A stretch of 64,000 nt of DNA from Incurvaria masculella (Eukaryota; Arthropoda; Insecta; Lepidoptera; Incurvariidae): assembly GCA_946894095.1 (NCBI GenBank), contig OX335643.1, positions 8,977,036-9,041,035 on the forward strand. The letters are read 5' to 3'. Position 1 is the first letter of the stretch, and every line of letters begins with the position of its first letter. Of this stretch, positions 1-11,450 are shown piece by piece. A program made the position numbers and the translations under genes. Below the pieces are notes generated by a model. It searched no databases. It was not told the DNA's origin and was given only the letters and a program-made list of their open reading frames with translations.

Positions 1-15
1 TAAGTCACGAACTAG

Positions 16-3000
16 TGATGGAGGTGGAGGCGCGCATGAAGAGGAATTACCTCCCTCCGTCCATCCAGGGCAGCCAATACCAGCAGTACCAGGTGCAGGG
101 CTACCAACCGCCCGGTCCCGCTGGCTCTATAGTCTCGGGGACCCCCAATCAGAACCTCTCCGGTCCCAACCAAAACCAAATCGTCCAGACCGGCTCTATA
201 ATGTCGGGAACGCCGAATACGAGTTTTGGTGCATTGCAGCAAGGCTCGATTTTGCCCGGATCTAGTTTTGCGACTTTGAGCGTGCCCCTCATCGCACAGA
301 TGAGTCCGAAAGGCTCTATAATGACGGGGGTGTCGAGCCACCAGTTTTCCTCGATGGAGTGGCCGAGCGGCAATCCCAGCTCAGATACGGTGCAGCTGGG
401 TTCGATATCGTCCGGAACCCCGAAAAGAATGAGTGCCCCCTCTTTCGGCTCCAACCGAGGCTCCATAATGTCTGGGACCCCCGTCGGCGGCTTTCCTCTG
501 AGCCACACCGGCTCCATAACCAGCGGAATACCCATCTCTAGTCAATATACACCGGTCAAAAACCCCCCCCTCGTCCAGCAGGCGAGTGCGGCGACGCCGT
601 TCACGCCCGGCGCGAGGGGTCCGTACTCCCCGACGCACGGCTCCGTCCTGACCAACACCTTCGGACCCAGCGCTCAGGACTCCGGCACGTACCAGTTTGG
701 AGCGAACCAACAACCGATCAATGTATTTGGGTCCAACCAGCAAGCTTCCATAACTTCCGGAAACCCGGGTGTATTCGGTTCTAGTCAACCAGTAAATAGT
801 CCCTTTAGCCCGACGCAAGGATTGCCGTTGAGTACTTTTGGGGTTTTGGGTTCGACCGGGACTACGTATGGTCCTAACCCAGCAGACATCGGACATGGAA
901 TACCAACTCAAAGAGGTTCCATAACCGCTGGAACACCATCGAATATGCTTATGACTGGATCCAATCAATCGATAGTTCCGATGAGCCAATCAGTTTCCTT
1001 TACGGCTGCTCCCCAAGAGTTTGTTGGGCAGAAAGAAGTGTTTGGGATAGCTGGTCCTGGATCCATCATGTCTGGAACGCCGTTAACGGCTAATCAACAA
1101 GGCTCTATCGTGGCAGGAACGAGTTATAATGGTCAACAGAATCAATCGAATCAGTACCTTACCAGAGAACAAGTGTTGCAGGAGCAAAGATCTTTGGTCA
1201 CAAATGAACTAAGTTTAGGAGCTGAGCAAAGTGCAGGTTCAAGCCAATTAAATTTCGATATCAACCAATTAAGTAGTACAAGTCAACAATATTTAGGATC
1301 AATAAATCAACAAAATCCCTATATCAATCAACCAAATTTTGGCACAAGCCAACCGAGTGGTGGAATGACTCCACAAAACTTTTGGTCAAACCAAGTGAAT
1401 GTAGTATCTAATCAACTGTCTAGGATGAATCAATCTAGTTATGGGGATAATCAAACCGTTTCTGGTTTAAATCAACCAAGTTTCGGGGCGAATTCACCAA
1501 ATCATGCAACCCTACCTAATTATGGGACAAATCAACTAAGTCATGGGACAAGTCAAACTGGTTATGTGACCAGCCAACCAAATTATGCGACGAGTCCAGC
1601 AAATTATGTCAAGAGTCAACCAAGTTATGGGAGGAGTCAACCGGCTTACGGGACAAATCAACCGAGCTATGGAACGAGTCAACGGAGTTACGGGACCAAT
1701 CAACCAGGTTATGGGACAAGACAACCGGGTCACGGGACGAGTCAACCGAGTTACGGGACGAACCAACAAGGAGCGGGAGGTCCGTCCCAGGTGTTCTCCG
1801 GACGCGCAAGCTCAGGTCACCTCAAGACACCTCCGCAGAGAAAGTTCTCGGGTGGGCAGGGAACCCAGCGCGCCAAGATACAGACCCTCGCCACCGTGCA
1901 GGAAATGGGTAACTCACTTTTGTCTATTCGGTGGTGGAACCCCGGGGTAATAGTAATTGTGGGAGGATTAGATGTTGGTAGGGAATTTTATTCCAATCTT
2001 AAAAAAAATCTGAAGCTAGACTTAACGCTTCATGTAGAGTATAAATTCTTGTGAAAGTTTGTTGACATTTTTATTTGGGTCAAGGTTCCAAGCAATTGCA
2101 CCGGTTGAAGTGTAAGTAAAAAAGATTATATTATGGTGAGTGTTTTTGTGCACTTTTATCATTGTTTTTGAATGCTGTGTGTGCACCGTAGTTGTTGTGT
2201 GGTTTGAGTTTTTTAATAGATAAAACATTGGCTCTAATCTATTTTTTATGACTTCCCATTCTATTGGTTTTGTCCATAAATTATGTCCCTTCATAATGTC
2301 TCCCTGTACACATAACATGGTTATCGTTGGTACATGATCCACACACTATGAAATACTCATCACTTCTACATACATACATACATACATACATAATTAATAA
2401 TCCATTGTAGTATTGGCGTACTGATGAGTGAGTATCTACCTGCTCCACGTACTGTATTCACTATCTTCGTTCTCAAAGTTCTATGAGTCACAACGAACAG
2501 CGGTGACTTGTCACTTTGACGTTAAATTGTAACGTTAGGCATGTGTTGATGAATAATATGTTTTTATTTGCATAGATCCTACTTTCTTTGGTGCATAGAT
2601 TACAACAACAACTAAAATTAAATTCAGATACCAGAAACGTATAGTGTACTTATTGTACAACTAATAGATGAAATCTTGAGTAGAAGGCAAACAGAAAATA
2701 GCCTTACTAATAAACAATTCTAATTCCGCCGCTTTATCTAGCGAATAGTTATGCCAGGCTTTACGATGGTTTAACCCAAGACGTGATTTAAAACTAACAA
2801 ACCCAGAATAGTGAAGGAATAGTTAAACCTGCGTTACACCAAAAACTTTGCTCATTGGCGTACAGTGACCTAGGATCACTGGAATACCGCTGCCTAAAAT
2901 GTGGTTTCCGCATTTGATTGTCAAGACAATTGTCACTGTGGTCGCGTTCAAAAGTGCTCAATTCTCAATTTTGCTTTTTTGCTTACGCCGAGAGTTGTTT

Positions 3001-6000
3001 TTTTTGTATGAAGTTAAGGACTTATTAAACACAAATCTGAGCACTTCAAGTAATTTGGAAGTTATTGAACGTGGGCTGTGGCGATTGTGTCAAAATATCA
3101 ACAGCTGCTTGTTTTGATCGCTTTTTCCGTCGCTACACTAGGGTCCAACCTAGAGTAAAGGCGAAATAAATCTTCATGCATTTTGAATAATCTATGCTTA
3201 GCAGATTAGCTAACATCACCAATATTAGTAGTATTTTTTACAGCTAAGAATAACTAAGGAATCGCGGTGGTGTAAATGTTTATTAGTAAGGCTGAAAAAA
3301 GACGCCGCTTTGCGAGCCACTGAATGACTGAGCCAATGCTGACATGACATGAAATGCACACATTACACCAAACTTCACTCGCGACACACGGGGAAATATT
3401 GAGCTGCAAATGTCACACGTTAATGGGCGCGTGTGTGTAGCGCGCGAGCACGCGGAGCGCTACTCGCCGGTGCGGCGCGCGTCCGAGTGCTCGCCGCCGC
3501 CGCCCGCGCACGACATCGCCACCGCCCGCCTCGAGTACCAGCAGCTACAGGTACACAACCTCGTTGAATGTGATATGGATGTACGATTGACCGTCGAGCA
3601 ATGAAACATTAATTCACTCGATCAAAGTTGGTGTTTTTCGGTCTTATCTCTAGGACTAATGAAGATATGCGAAAATTTAGATGATTTCCTAAATGTAATG
3701 ATGATATGATAAGCTTCGGAACAGTGGGTATCATCACTTGTCGTAATAGGGCATTCATTTTGAACCACGACTCAACTCGCTATTCTTGTTTCTTGAATTG
3801 AATTGACATGGAAATAATATTCTTAACCCTTTGGCTTCTGAGCGAATTACCAAAAAACTACCTAAAATTTAGCAGGTGTGACCGCCGCGCGTATGCCTTT
3901 TTTGGTTGGATGGCATTGTCGAGAAAAAAGATTTATCAAGCAAAACTCTAACTCAAGCGCAGTCACAGAAAGGCGACAAATGAAAAAAGATTTATATACA
4001 GAGAATAGATAGGTGGAACTGTGGACTGGCTTTTTAGTTTAGTCACATTCGTATGCATGTGAGAAATGAATAAACCTCTAAAAACAATTCCCGCAAAGCT
4101 AGCGCGGCCGGAATTCACACACGACACATACTCGGTCGATATCAACCCAACGGAAGCCAGGGCTTTGGTCAAACTCAGTCGATATTTATCGAACGGAAGC
4201 CAAGGGGTTAAAGATGTATCGGGGCCTGGGTGACATTGGACTCCATTCTGAGCCAACCGTATGCTCCGCTGTGCGCTTTTGTGTGTGTGACGCGTATGTT
4301 TGTGTGTGTAGCGCGGATTGGAGCGGCGAGGTCCAGGTCCAGGGCCGGGTGTGAGCTCTCCGCACGTTGCGTCGCCGCCGCCGCGCGTGGAGCCCCGCCA
4401 CCATGCCGCCTCCATGCCCGGTAACAACCAACACGCCAACACACCAATACACCACCACACCACTACACCACCACATCACTACACCACTACTCCAAAGTGA
4501 TCTCAAATTTGGTTGCAGTCTCCTTGTGATCGGTCTCATTTACTGTATCGAGGTTTTAAGGAATGTGATATGTATGTATGTATGTATAATCGACCGTGAA
4601 GCTAGGACACATTAATTAAAGAAAGAGTCCTATAAAAAGAACTACTTTATGAATATACTGCAAGGCTGGACCAGAACCAGCGAAACATACCATTCGCGGG
4701 AATTGCGTCTTCCAATCGTCACCTGCTGTGAACCCATAATATCAAATTCTCTTACAGTTCCTCAAGTAATTAATGCCTCCTACTAACACAGTGTTTAACA
4801 TGATATTTTGTTAGTGTATAGTACAATTTCAATTTTGGAATGCATGGAGATTACCGTATTTCACTTTTTCCTGGTTTCTCCAGGTTATAAAATGGCGGAC
4901 TAATTTCGTATTTCTAAGTATTTACTTTCACTGCATAATAGTTCTGCCCATGGTTCTTATGCGATGTCAAGAGACGCACAGATGCAATAACTGTGGCGAA
5001 GTAAATTTATCTCTGGTGTGTAGCCTCCTTGAACGATCATATCGCTAACGTGTGTGTGTGGGGCAGGTTCGCCGGTGCACGCAGGCGGCGCAGGGGTCGA
5101 CTCGCCCCTCGCGCTCGACCTCGCGCCTCCCGACCCCGCCGCTCACCCCGCGCCCCGCCTGCCCGCCTCGCCGCACCGCTCGCCCCTCCACCACATCACC
5201 GAGTCGCTCGCGTACCTGCACACGGGCTCCATCACGCGCGGCACCCCGCTAGACCTCACGGCCGAGCCGCACCCGCACTCGCACCGCTCGCTCAACAACT
5301 CGCCCACCTCCAACCCGGGCTCGCCCGCGCTCGACTGCATCGTCGAGGAGACGCCCCGCCCCGACCGTCCCTTCCACCCCTTCCCGCCCTACCCGCCGCA
5401 GCACCCGCAGATCAGCCTCACGGACTGCCTCGGCTCGGAGGTGACCCTCGTCGCCTCCTCCTCGGAGGACAGCATGGACTCCCTCGAGGGCCACCCGAAG
5501 TATCTCCTCCCGCAGTTCGTCATATCGGAGCCGTCGGACCTCGACGAGCGGCCGTCGATCACGAAGGGCATCGGGCGGAAGGTGAGCCAGGAGACGGAGG
5601 CGATGGAGGACGACCCCGAGGACGCGGAGATGCCCTCGCCGAAGGAGAGCGTCGTCCGCCGCGGCAGCGACAAGTCGCTCGCGTTCAGCGACGACTCGCT
5701 CAGCAACGACTCGGCCGGGGCGTCGCCCAACTGCGAGCAGAACGTCCACTCGATGTACTCGAACGTGGTGTCCGCGAGCTCCGGCTTCAGCGAGAACCGC
5801 GGCTCGTTCTCGTTCTCGGACCGCGGGAGCTTCTCGGAGCGGGGCGACTGCGGCCGGGGCAGCTTCTCGGAGCGGAGCGACCTCGGCCGGGGGAGCTTCT
5901 CGGAGACGCCCCGCTCGAGCTTCTCGGCGCAGGGCTACGAGGAGGGCGTCTCGCACTTGCCGCGCGACCCGAGCCGGCACTGCCTCGAGAAGTGCGAGGA

Positions 6001-6388
6001 GGAGAGTCCGCCGGAGGAGATCGACCGGCTGCAGCGGTCGACGATGGACCTCCGGCTGACGGAGGCGGGCGGCGACGCGCCGCCGAGCGAGTACTACGAG
6101 GTGACGCTCTCGACGTCGTGCTCCGAGCTCGACTCGGAGAGGATCGTGGAGCTGCTGAAGGAGGTGATCAACAGTCGCGTGCCGCCGCGGAGCATCCTGT
6201 CGGTGGGGCTCGGCGGCGTGGAGACGGGCCTGCTCAGCCTCGAGTACTCGGGCGGGGTTCAGATAGAGCTGATGCTGTGCGAGGGCGCGGACAGGGAGCG
6301 CAAGGGGCTGAAGATGCGCCGCGTCTCCGGCGACCAGCACGAGTACGGCAAGCTGTGTCGGCAGCTTATCAGCAGCCTCGCCGTGTAG
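16..6388 (+). CDS. SIK3: SIK3-like serine/threonine kinase, C-terminal exons (partial)
   Basis: Four exons are visible: 16-1908, 3441-3550, 4312-4420 and 5067-6388 (stop TAG 6386-6388). All have AG/GT borders and their phases join without stops (about 1,140 residues). The kinase and UBA regions expected of a SIK lie upstream of the window. The call rests on the joined segment ERYSPVRRASE followed by LEYQQLQ (3459-3550), which matches the SPVRR segment and following Q-rich stretch I recall from vertebrate SIK3, and on LTDCLGSEV near 5417. SIK kinases act downstream of LKB1 and phosphorylate CRTC and class IIa HDAC regulators; that role is family knowledge. The first visible exon encodes a long low-complexity tail with about a dozen GSI-x-S-GTP motifs (one more near 5226), then Q/N/G/Y repeats. 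The last ~95 residues look like a KA1 fold (GLKMRRVSGDQHEYGKL). The last exon is very GC-rich. The kinase identity cannot be confirmed without the missing 5' part. Confidence 0.72.
1537..1785 (+). repeat. Degenerate 21-bp coding repeat, G-Y-G-T-x-Q type
   Basis: Within the SIK3-like tail the DNA repeats in units of about 21 bp encoding variants of the heptad SYGTNQP/SYGTSQP, more than ten in a row. Composition is almost only S, Y, G, T, N, Q and P. This resembles the prion-like low-complexity segments of FUS-type proteins (inference from composition). Confidence 0.75.
2371..2394. repeat. CATA microsatellite
   Basis: About six tandem CATA units in the first visible SIK3-like intron (1909-3440). 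Apart from this and the inverted-repeat element at 2700-3293, I see no further feature in that intron. Confidence 0.9.
2700..3293. mobile_element. Inverted-repeat element (MITE-like), about 590 bp
   Basis: The left end AGCCTTACTAATAAAC and the right end GTTTATTAGTAAGGCT are perfect reverse complements over 16 bp, and similarity continues inward imperfectly. There is no coding capacity. It lies inside the SIK3-like intron. Confidence 0.75.
3827..4207. mobile_element. TTAA-flanked MITE, family 3
   Basis: The 381-bp segment begins CCCTTTGGCTTC and ends GAAGCCAAGGGG. TTAA lies immediately outside both ends (3823-3826 and 4208-4211). TTAA target duplication with CCC-type ends is the hallmark of piggyBac-type non-autonomous elements. 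It fills much of the intron 3551-4311. A diverged start of the GAATGTGATATG element (see 4558) lies near 3565. Confidence 0.75.
4431..4494. repeat. CAC/CTA-rich trinucleotide repeat
   Basis: Low-complexity run of CACCAC and CACTAC units just after the donor at 4421. I see no second exon in the remainder of the intron 4421-5066. Confidence 0.85.
4558..4680. mobile_element. Fragment of GAATGTGATATGTATG repeat family
   Basis: Starts AAGGAATGTGATATGTATG, followed by a GACCGTGAAGC block, CACATTAATTAA and a TACTGCAAG block. The same order of blocks recurs at 60151-60250, and as a two-ended version at 49316-49535. Non-coding dispersed element. Confidence 0.7.
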
Positions 6389-6486
6389 GTGCCTAGTCGG
6401 GGTAGCGGTGTTGTGGGGTTCGGAATGGGGATAACTCACTGTGTGCGGTCACGTAATTTTGTATCATTACATCGGAAATAGAGACC

Positions 6487-6492
6487 AATAAA
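6487..6492 (+). terminator. Polyadenylation signal AATAAA of the SIK3-like gene
   Basis: Canonical AATAAA about 100 nt after the stop codon. Further AATAAA motifs at 9056 and 9948 could serve longer 3' UTR forms. Confidence 0.55.
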
Positions 6493-7224
6493 AAATTCAT
6501 TGCAGTCAATTAACTTGAGCCTTATAGTAAAAACTCCTAACGATTTCTTCCTCTGTCTTGTCTGTGTCAGGTATTACTATATAAGCTCGATTGAAGTTGA
6601 GATCTTTTTTGTTAGCTTATAGCAAGCGTAGTCCAGTATGGTGACAACGACGACATGTGGTCATCAAAGTAATGTTTTTTAAAGAAGCATACTGTATTTG
6701 AGAAATGTATTCATGTGCGTAACTTGATCGCCTAAACTTAAATCAATCGGGCTATTTTTATATGTTGTGGTACTGGAAATATAAACAAATTAAAAATCCC
6801 TTTCTGCCATCTCTACTTTGACCTTGGAGTAGTAATTTAGAAAATCTTCCTCTTTCCTGTGTAACGACATGAAAATACGTGACTGGGTTTTGGAACGGGG
6901 ATAGCTCGCTGTGTACTGCGTGAAGTACGCACCATGTACAGAGGTACGGGCTGCGCAGAGACAGCGACGAGCATGCTTTGTACTCGGAAACATGTTGGCT
7001 AAATACACTGCGCTCTACCCTGAGCATAGAGTTGTTACGCACAAAGCAATGGTTCAGTTTTGAAAATCTCGTGACCTTGTCACTAATATAGACAAGTTTT
7101 AACTTCTTTAGAAATATTTGAGCTCTCCGCATAGTTACGCTCTTCGTGAGTCCTTTAAGGGCGGGATGAGAGACGATTGCGATCAGTTTGATATGGACAT
7201 AAGAAAAGCAAAATTTAATTATAT

Positions 7225-7520
7225 TTAAAAATAATTACAACGAATTACGATAGTTGTAAAAATAAATATGTAGGTTGATGGTTTAGCTCTAATTTAAACA
7301 TCAAACTGTACATTTCTGGTGCTTTACGTTTTTAAATTAGACAAATATCATAAACTTTCAAAAAAGTTATGAGCGTCAGATATTTCCTATTACAGGTTAT
7401 ATAAATCTAGACCATCAATGCATCTTTCAACTTTATGAAATCGCAAAATAAGTAGTAGTTATTTAAAAAAATAATAAAATATGGTTTCACTTATGCTACT
7501 GTGGAACTGAATGCAATCAT
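7225..7520. repeat. Dispersed repeat, shared with 57000-57300
   Basis: Blocks such as GTAGTTATTT, AATAATAAAATATG and GGTTGATGGTTTAGC recur in the same order near 57040-57290. The second copy has ends CCATAAGGGCG and CGCCCTTATGG-like, suggesting a MITE. Confidence 0.55.
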
Positions 7521-8472
7521 GTGTTATCACGCTCTTAAATAATTCTAAATCTTAAATGTGCAGGAAGTCCCGATCGCTTTTGTAAGCTTCTGAACTCCTC
7601 GAGGAGTTTTGCATTTCGCAACTCGACTGCTGTCGTGTCATTAAACATTTCCAAGATAACATAAGACTTTTATCTGCATTCGAACAATGTGAGGATGTTG
7701 CGTTCCGTCGTGCGCTTGAATGTTGAGTAGAGGAATTTATGTCTGAGTGTGTGTTCCGTTGGCGCATTGTGCTACGATGCTTAAAGAGGAGTTGAAAACA
7801 TTATAATTTATTTCAATCTTATTAATATGCTTGTGAAATATAAATCTGTTATCCAGACTTGTTGAATATGCGGTCTAATGAAATGTCCAAAACTCTATCT
7901 ATAACTAGGGAATCAGAATGTAGTCAGTCTTCAAGTTTTCATCTGAAATATGTCAGATTCCTATGTTGTCTGAAAAGAAATCACAAAAAATGGCAGAATA
8001 ATAACAATAATTGTGAACAGCTTGGTGGTATTAGACTAACAGATTAGACAAAGATTAAGACAAAATGAAATATTGTCATTTTTCCTATTTTTCAAATATT
8101 CATAACATTGACAACATGTTATGAATATTGTCATAACAGAATGTTGCCGTATTGACATAATAGCCTTTTGCCCATAATATCATTATAGCATTGACAATGA
8201 CAATCTGCTATATCTATGTTATGTCATATTAGAAACAAATACTTTATTTATTTATTGATGTAATTTCAGTATGACACTTTGACATATTGACAATGATAAA
8301 TTGGCACATATTTCACAAAATGACAGAATGTTCATTTGTGTACTTTTCGGGTTAAGGTTATAATAAATTATTTTGAGTCATAGAACATCCAGATAATTGC
8401 GTAACGAAAAAACGAAACCTACTTTTTTATATATTTGAGTCAGCGATACTTTCGGGCGAACAATACCTAATT

Positions 8473-8628
8473 GACAGATGGCAAATGGCAAACGTTTTTG
8501 ACGGACTGCAAAAATTATTGACCGATGTCAAACATTTTTGACACATGGCAAAATTTTTTACGGATTGCCAAAATTTTTTGCAGATGGCAAAAACTTTTGA
8601 CAGATGGCAAAAATTTTTGCCAGCAGCT
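8473..8628. repeat. Degenerate tandem repeat of GACAGATGGCAAAAATTTTT
   Basis: Five to six imperfect copies of a unit of roughly 25-35 bp made of a GATGGCAAA word followed by a TTTTTGAC word. Read on the minus strand it gives a repetitive Cys/Lys/Phe frame that I take to be non-coding. Confidence 0.65.
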
Positions 8629-9656
8629 AAAGCAGCTTTCATTTGCAACATATTGTTATTTAATATAAATTCTTCTGTTTTATGTATTGCTCTGTCGATG
8701 GGTTAAATGAATATCTATATATCTAGAGATGGAAATAAAAATGTATAATTGACCCCCGGTAGCGTTGTAGTGTCGCCACACTATCCTAGTTGAAGTTAAC
8801 CTATTCCCCTTAAATCTGTGATAAGAAATAGAGCGGTGTGGTGGGGACGCTGGTCCCGGCGGACGGGAGTCGGTTCAACGCTGTGTTTGTGCTTTTGTGA
8901 TATTTAGTTTGACTGATTTTCCTCAATGGTTTTCCAGTTAGGAACTTGTTGTATCTCTTGTATGTAATGCAATATGATGTTGTAAATATTGTTTTTTATT
9001 GTTTGTTGAGTATGGCCGATACCCGGTAGTTCTTTAGGAATAGATTGAATTGTGCAATAAATATTTTTTCTCTCAAGATATGTGGTTTAGTCTTTGCGAT
9101 TCTAGCTGATTCAACAAAATTTCTATTGCTGAAAATGTTATTGTACAGGGAATGTGCGGGATGTATGTTTGAAATTTTATGGTTCGTTTTAAATGCTGCA
9201 TTTTAATATAATTATTATGAAGACAATCTATTGAAAATTCCTGTACATATCTTGGAAGCATGAAGAAATCCTTCAGGTAGTCGAAATTGTAAGCTAAATG
9301 AGTGGTGTCGGTTGCGCGAACATCTCTTAGTCCAAATGTACAGGATGGCTCTTTAATGGTTTCTTTACGTATTAATAAGTGATTATTCATGACCAATGTT
9401 TTTTGTGTACATTGAGGATTGATATAGAAAGATGCAATGCGCATATACAAATGTCATCTTTTTATTTTTCATTTTTGCTTCAATTTATATAACTACAATT
9501 TTCACAATACAGTTGAATTTGTGTTTTGTTCCTTGGAGAAAACAGAACCTATTTTAAATAATTAACAATATATTTTAAATCAGATTCAGGTAGTTATAAT
9601 ATTTGATAGATATATTCTAATAAGGATATATAAAATTTATCTTCCAAGTTTCGACA

Positions 9657-9763
9657 CTTAGGGCCGAGTGCACAAAGGACAAAAAATCAACGTCAAAGTA
9701 TGATCAATTACAAGTTAATCACATTGATTAACTCAGTCGTCTCTTTGTGTAACCGGGGCTTAG
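9657..9763. mobile_element. Short inverted-repeat element, GGCCGAGTGCACAAAG ends
   Basis: The left end CTTAGGGCCGAGTGCAC faces the right end GTGTAACCGGGGCTTAG. Relatives sit at 36625-36790 (both ends) and 22708-22770 (one end). All contain ATCAACGTCAA-like and GTATGATCAA-like words. Confidence 0.65.
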
Positions 9764-10544
9764 ACATTGACGATCACATCTTCAAGTTAATATATGTATG
9801 TCCTTGTGGAGAGTCACCCTGTACACTTGAGACACTTGCGACACTTGCGTCGTATGTAGTTATATGATTTTAGTTCTACTTAGATAGTACTGTATGTATG
9901 TATGTATGTAAGTAGGTAGGTTAAGTTCAATCTGTAAATATTATTTCAATAAATAATTCCAATTCAAAGTCACTGCTGTCTTTTATTTCAGTCGAGCGAT
10001 CCTTGTGCCCTTTGTCGGATAACAAGCCATCGTAATGCCACGAAAAAAACTTTTTCTGGCGATGACCCACGTTGCCCCTGACGCTTCCCAAAAAAACTTC
10101 AGTTGACTATCACAGTAATGTTGATAATTAGTCCATGATATAATTAAATGTTTTCAAAACGGTTTACCACGGTCACTAGCTGACGTTCGTCGCGAGCTAA
10201 CTGTCTTGAGAATGGACCAAACGCTCGGTCCAAAATGTAGAGAAGTTTGTACCAAATAAAACACAGGTAAGTCATTTTAAAAACATTTAATTATGGAAAT
10301 ACGAGGGTGAAGCTGAAAATTCTTAGAACTGGCCACTTGTAAAAGGGAATAAAAAAATAAGTTTAAATTTTGAAAATGGAACTTGTCAATATTATTGTGT
10401 ATGTATTTCATTCATTTGTCATTTGATTTACGATTTGGCGGCAAATTTAAAATCCTCTGTCACGTCAGCATGAATTTAACGCGAGAAAATAACCGTGCAA
10501 TGACTTTTATGACTTTCTATGTCATCTATGTCAACAAAAAAGTT

Positions 10545-10832
10545 ATGATAGACTTCGAATGGCCTTTCACGATGAAGCCCAATCTCGTGCCACAACCAGT
10601 TTAATGAGTAAACATGGTCGCACTAATCTCACCGATGACCTGCGTGAGGGACGGCCCTCTACAGCGACGACTGAAGATAACATCAGTGATGTGTCGCGTA
10701 TGATAGAGACTGACAAAAGAGATCCTATCAGTAGATTCGGACAAGCTTAGGTATCGGTATGAGTCAAGTGCACAAAATCCTGCATGAAAATTGAGCGGTG
10801 ACGAAGCTTTGGGCCCGGTGGATACCACATAA
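10545..10832 (+). mobile_element. Decayed mariner transposase fragment (N-terminal domain)
   Basis: The plus-strand frame contains GRTNLTDDLREGRPST and a following D-x-V-S-R-M-I segment, the linker between the two helix-turn-helix motifs of mariner transposases. The frame then breaks with stops near 10748 and 10760. The catalytic domain is absent. It is unrelated to the longer mariner at 47535-48809. Confidence 0.75.
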
Positions 10833-11218
10833 TTAGACAGAAAATAAAAATAATTATGCTACGCAATCCAACCCTAGTCACAAGTGACTACTTATAGCAT
10901 TGGTGGCTGCTATGGTTAGCTCGTGCATTCTTGCAACACTGCAGCAATTGATCCGTTCGCCTCTATTGGCGGGAATGCGTCGTACGCGCCAAACTTATAT
11001 GCGCCTCGCGCGTACAAAAAACGCTCTTGAGACAAGGGAAGAGGGTACACGCGCGAACTTTAGAGGCACATTTAAGTCTGTCGTGAAGTCACAGGTAATT
11101 TAAGATTTGAAAATTTTAATGAATGCATGCAAAATGCATTGCCATTAAAATAGCGAAATCGTCTTCCAGGCCCTGAAGTTTTCCAGCCCCTATAAGTTGT
11201 CAGATTTTAATCAATTTT

Positions 11219-11450
11219 TTGTATCACTTGCTAAAGATTCATTCTATGTCCGTATGTTTTTACTTTTTTGTATTTGTATTTTTCAGTAAAAAAAAATCGA
11301 AAATGAACTTAAAAAAAGACAACTTATTTCCAATGTTTTGATGTTTTCCAATATAAAAAAATACAGACGTATATATTTAAGAAACCAAAATTAAAAAATC
11401 TAGGAAAAAACAGTTATCGCCCGTAGCATGGGGAATTGATATGGTAATGG
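11219..11450. repeat. Diverged repeat, inverted copy at 14225-14510
   Basis: Contains CTATGTCCGTATGTTT and CAGTTATCGCCCGTAG. The reverse complements of both occur in reversed order near 14478-14494 and 14246-14271. The two copies flank the first ABC-gene exon. Confidence 0.65.

Larger units (their letters stand above)
6493..10544. other. Intergenic AT-rich region, no recognised gene
   Basis: No exon with coding similarity was recognised. A 125-codon open frame on the minus strand (9073-9450) has no motif I recognise and AT-rich composition, unlike the GC-rich exons around it. The region holds a decayed echo of the SIK3-like 3' UTR (6884-6930), tandem repeats (8473-8628), an inverted-repeat element (9657-9763), a TATG microsatellite (near 9893-9910) and runs of ATTGACAAT-like words (8060-8310). 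Confidence 0.6.

Noticed and set aside
381..989. Minus-strand 202-codon frame
   Set aside because: Antisense shadow of the repetitive SIK3-like tail.
16..1908. SMRTER/NCoR-type corepressor, suggested by GSI-x-GTP motifs
   Set aside because: The later exons carry a SIK3-type SPVRR segment and a KA1-like end, which do not fit corepressors.
5029..6396. 455-codon plus-strand frame
   Set aside because: Arg/Ala/Pro-rich shadow of the same exon in another frame; the spliced frame entering at 5067 has the SIK-like features.
5249..6439. Long minus-strand open frame (396 codons) opposite the last SIK3-like exon
   Set aside because: Arg/Leu/Val-rich shadow caused by GC-rich codons of the real plus-strand exon; no motif.
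9073..9450. Minus-strand 125-codon frame as a gene
   Set aside because: No recognisable domain, AT-rich codons and no splice or homology support; left as uncertain.
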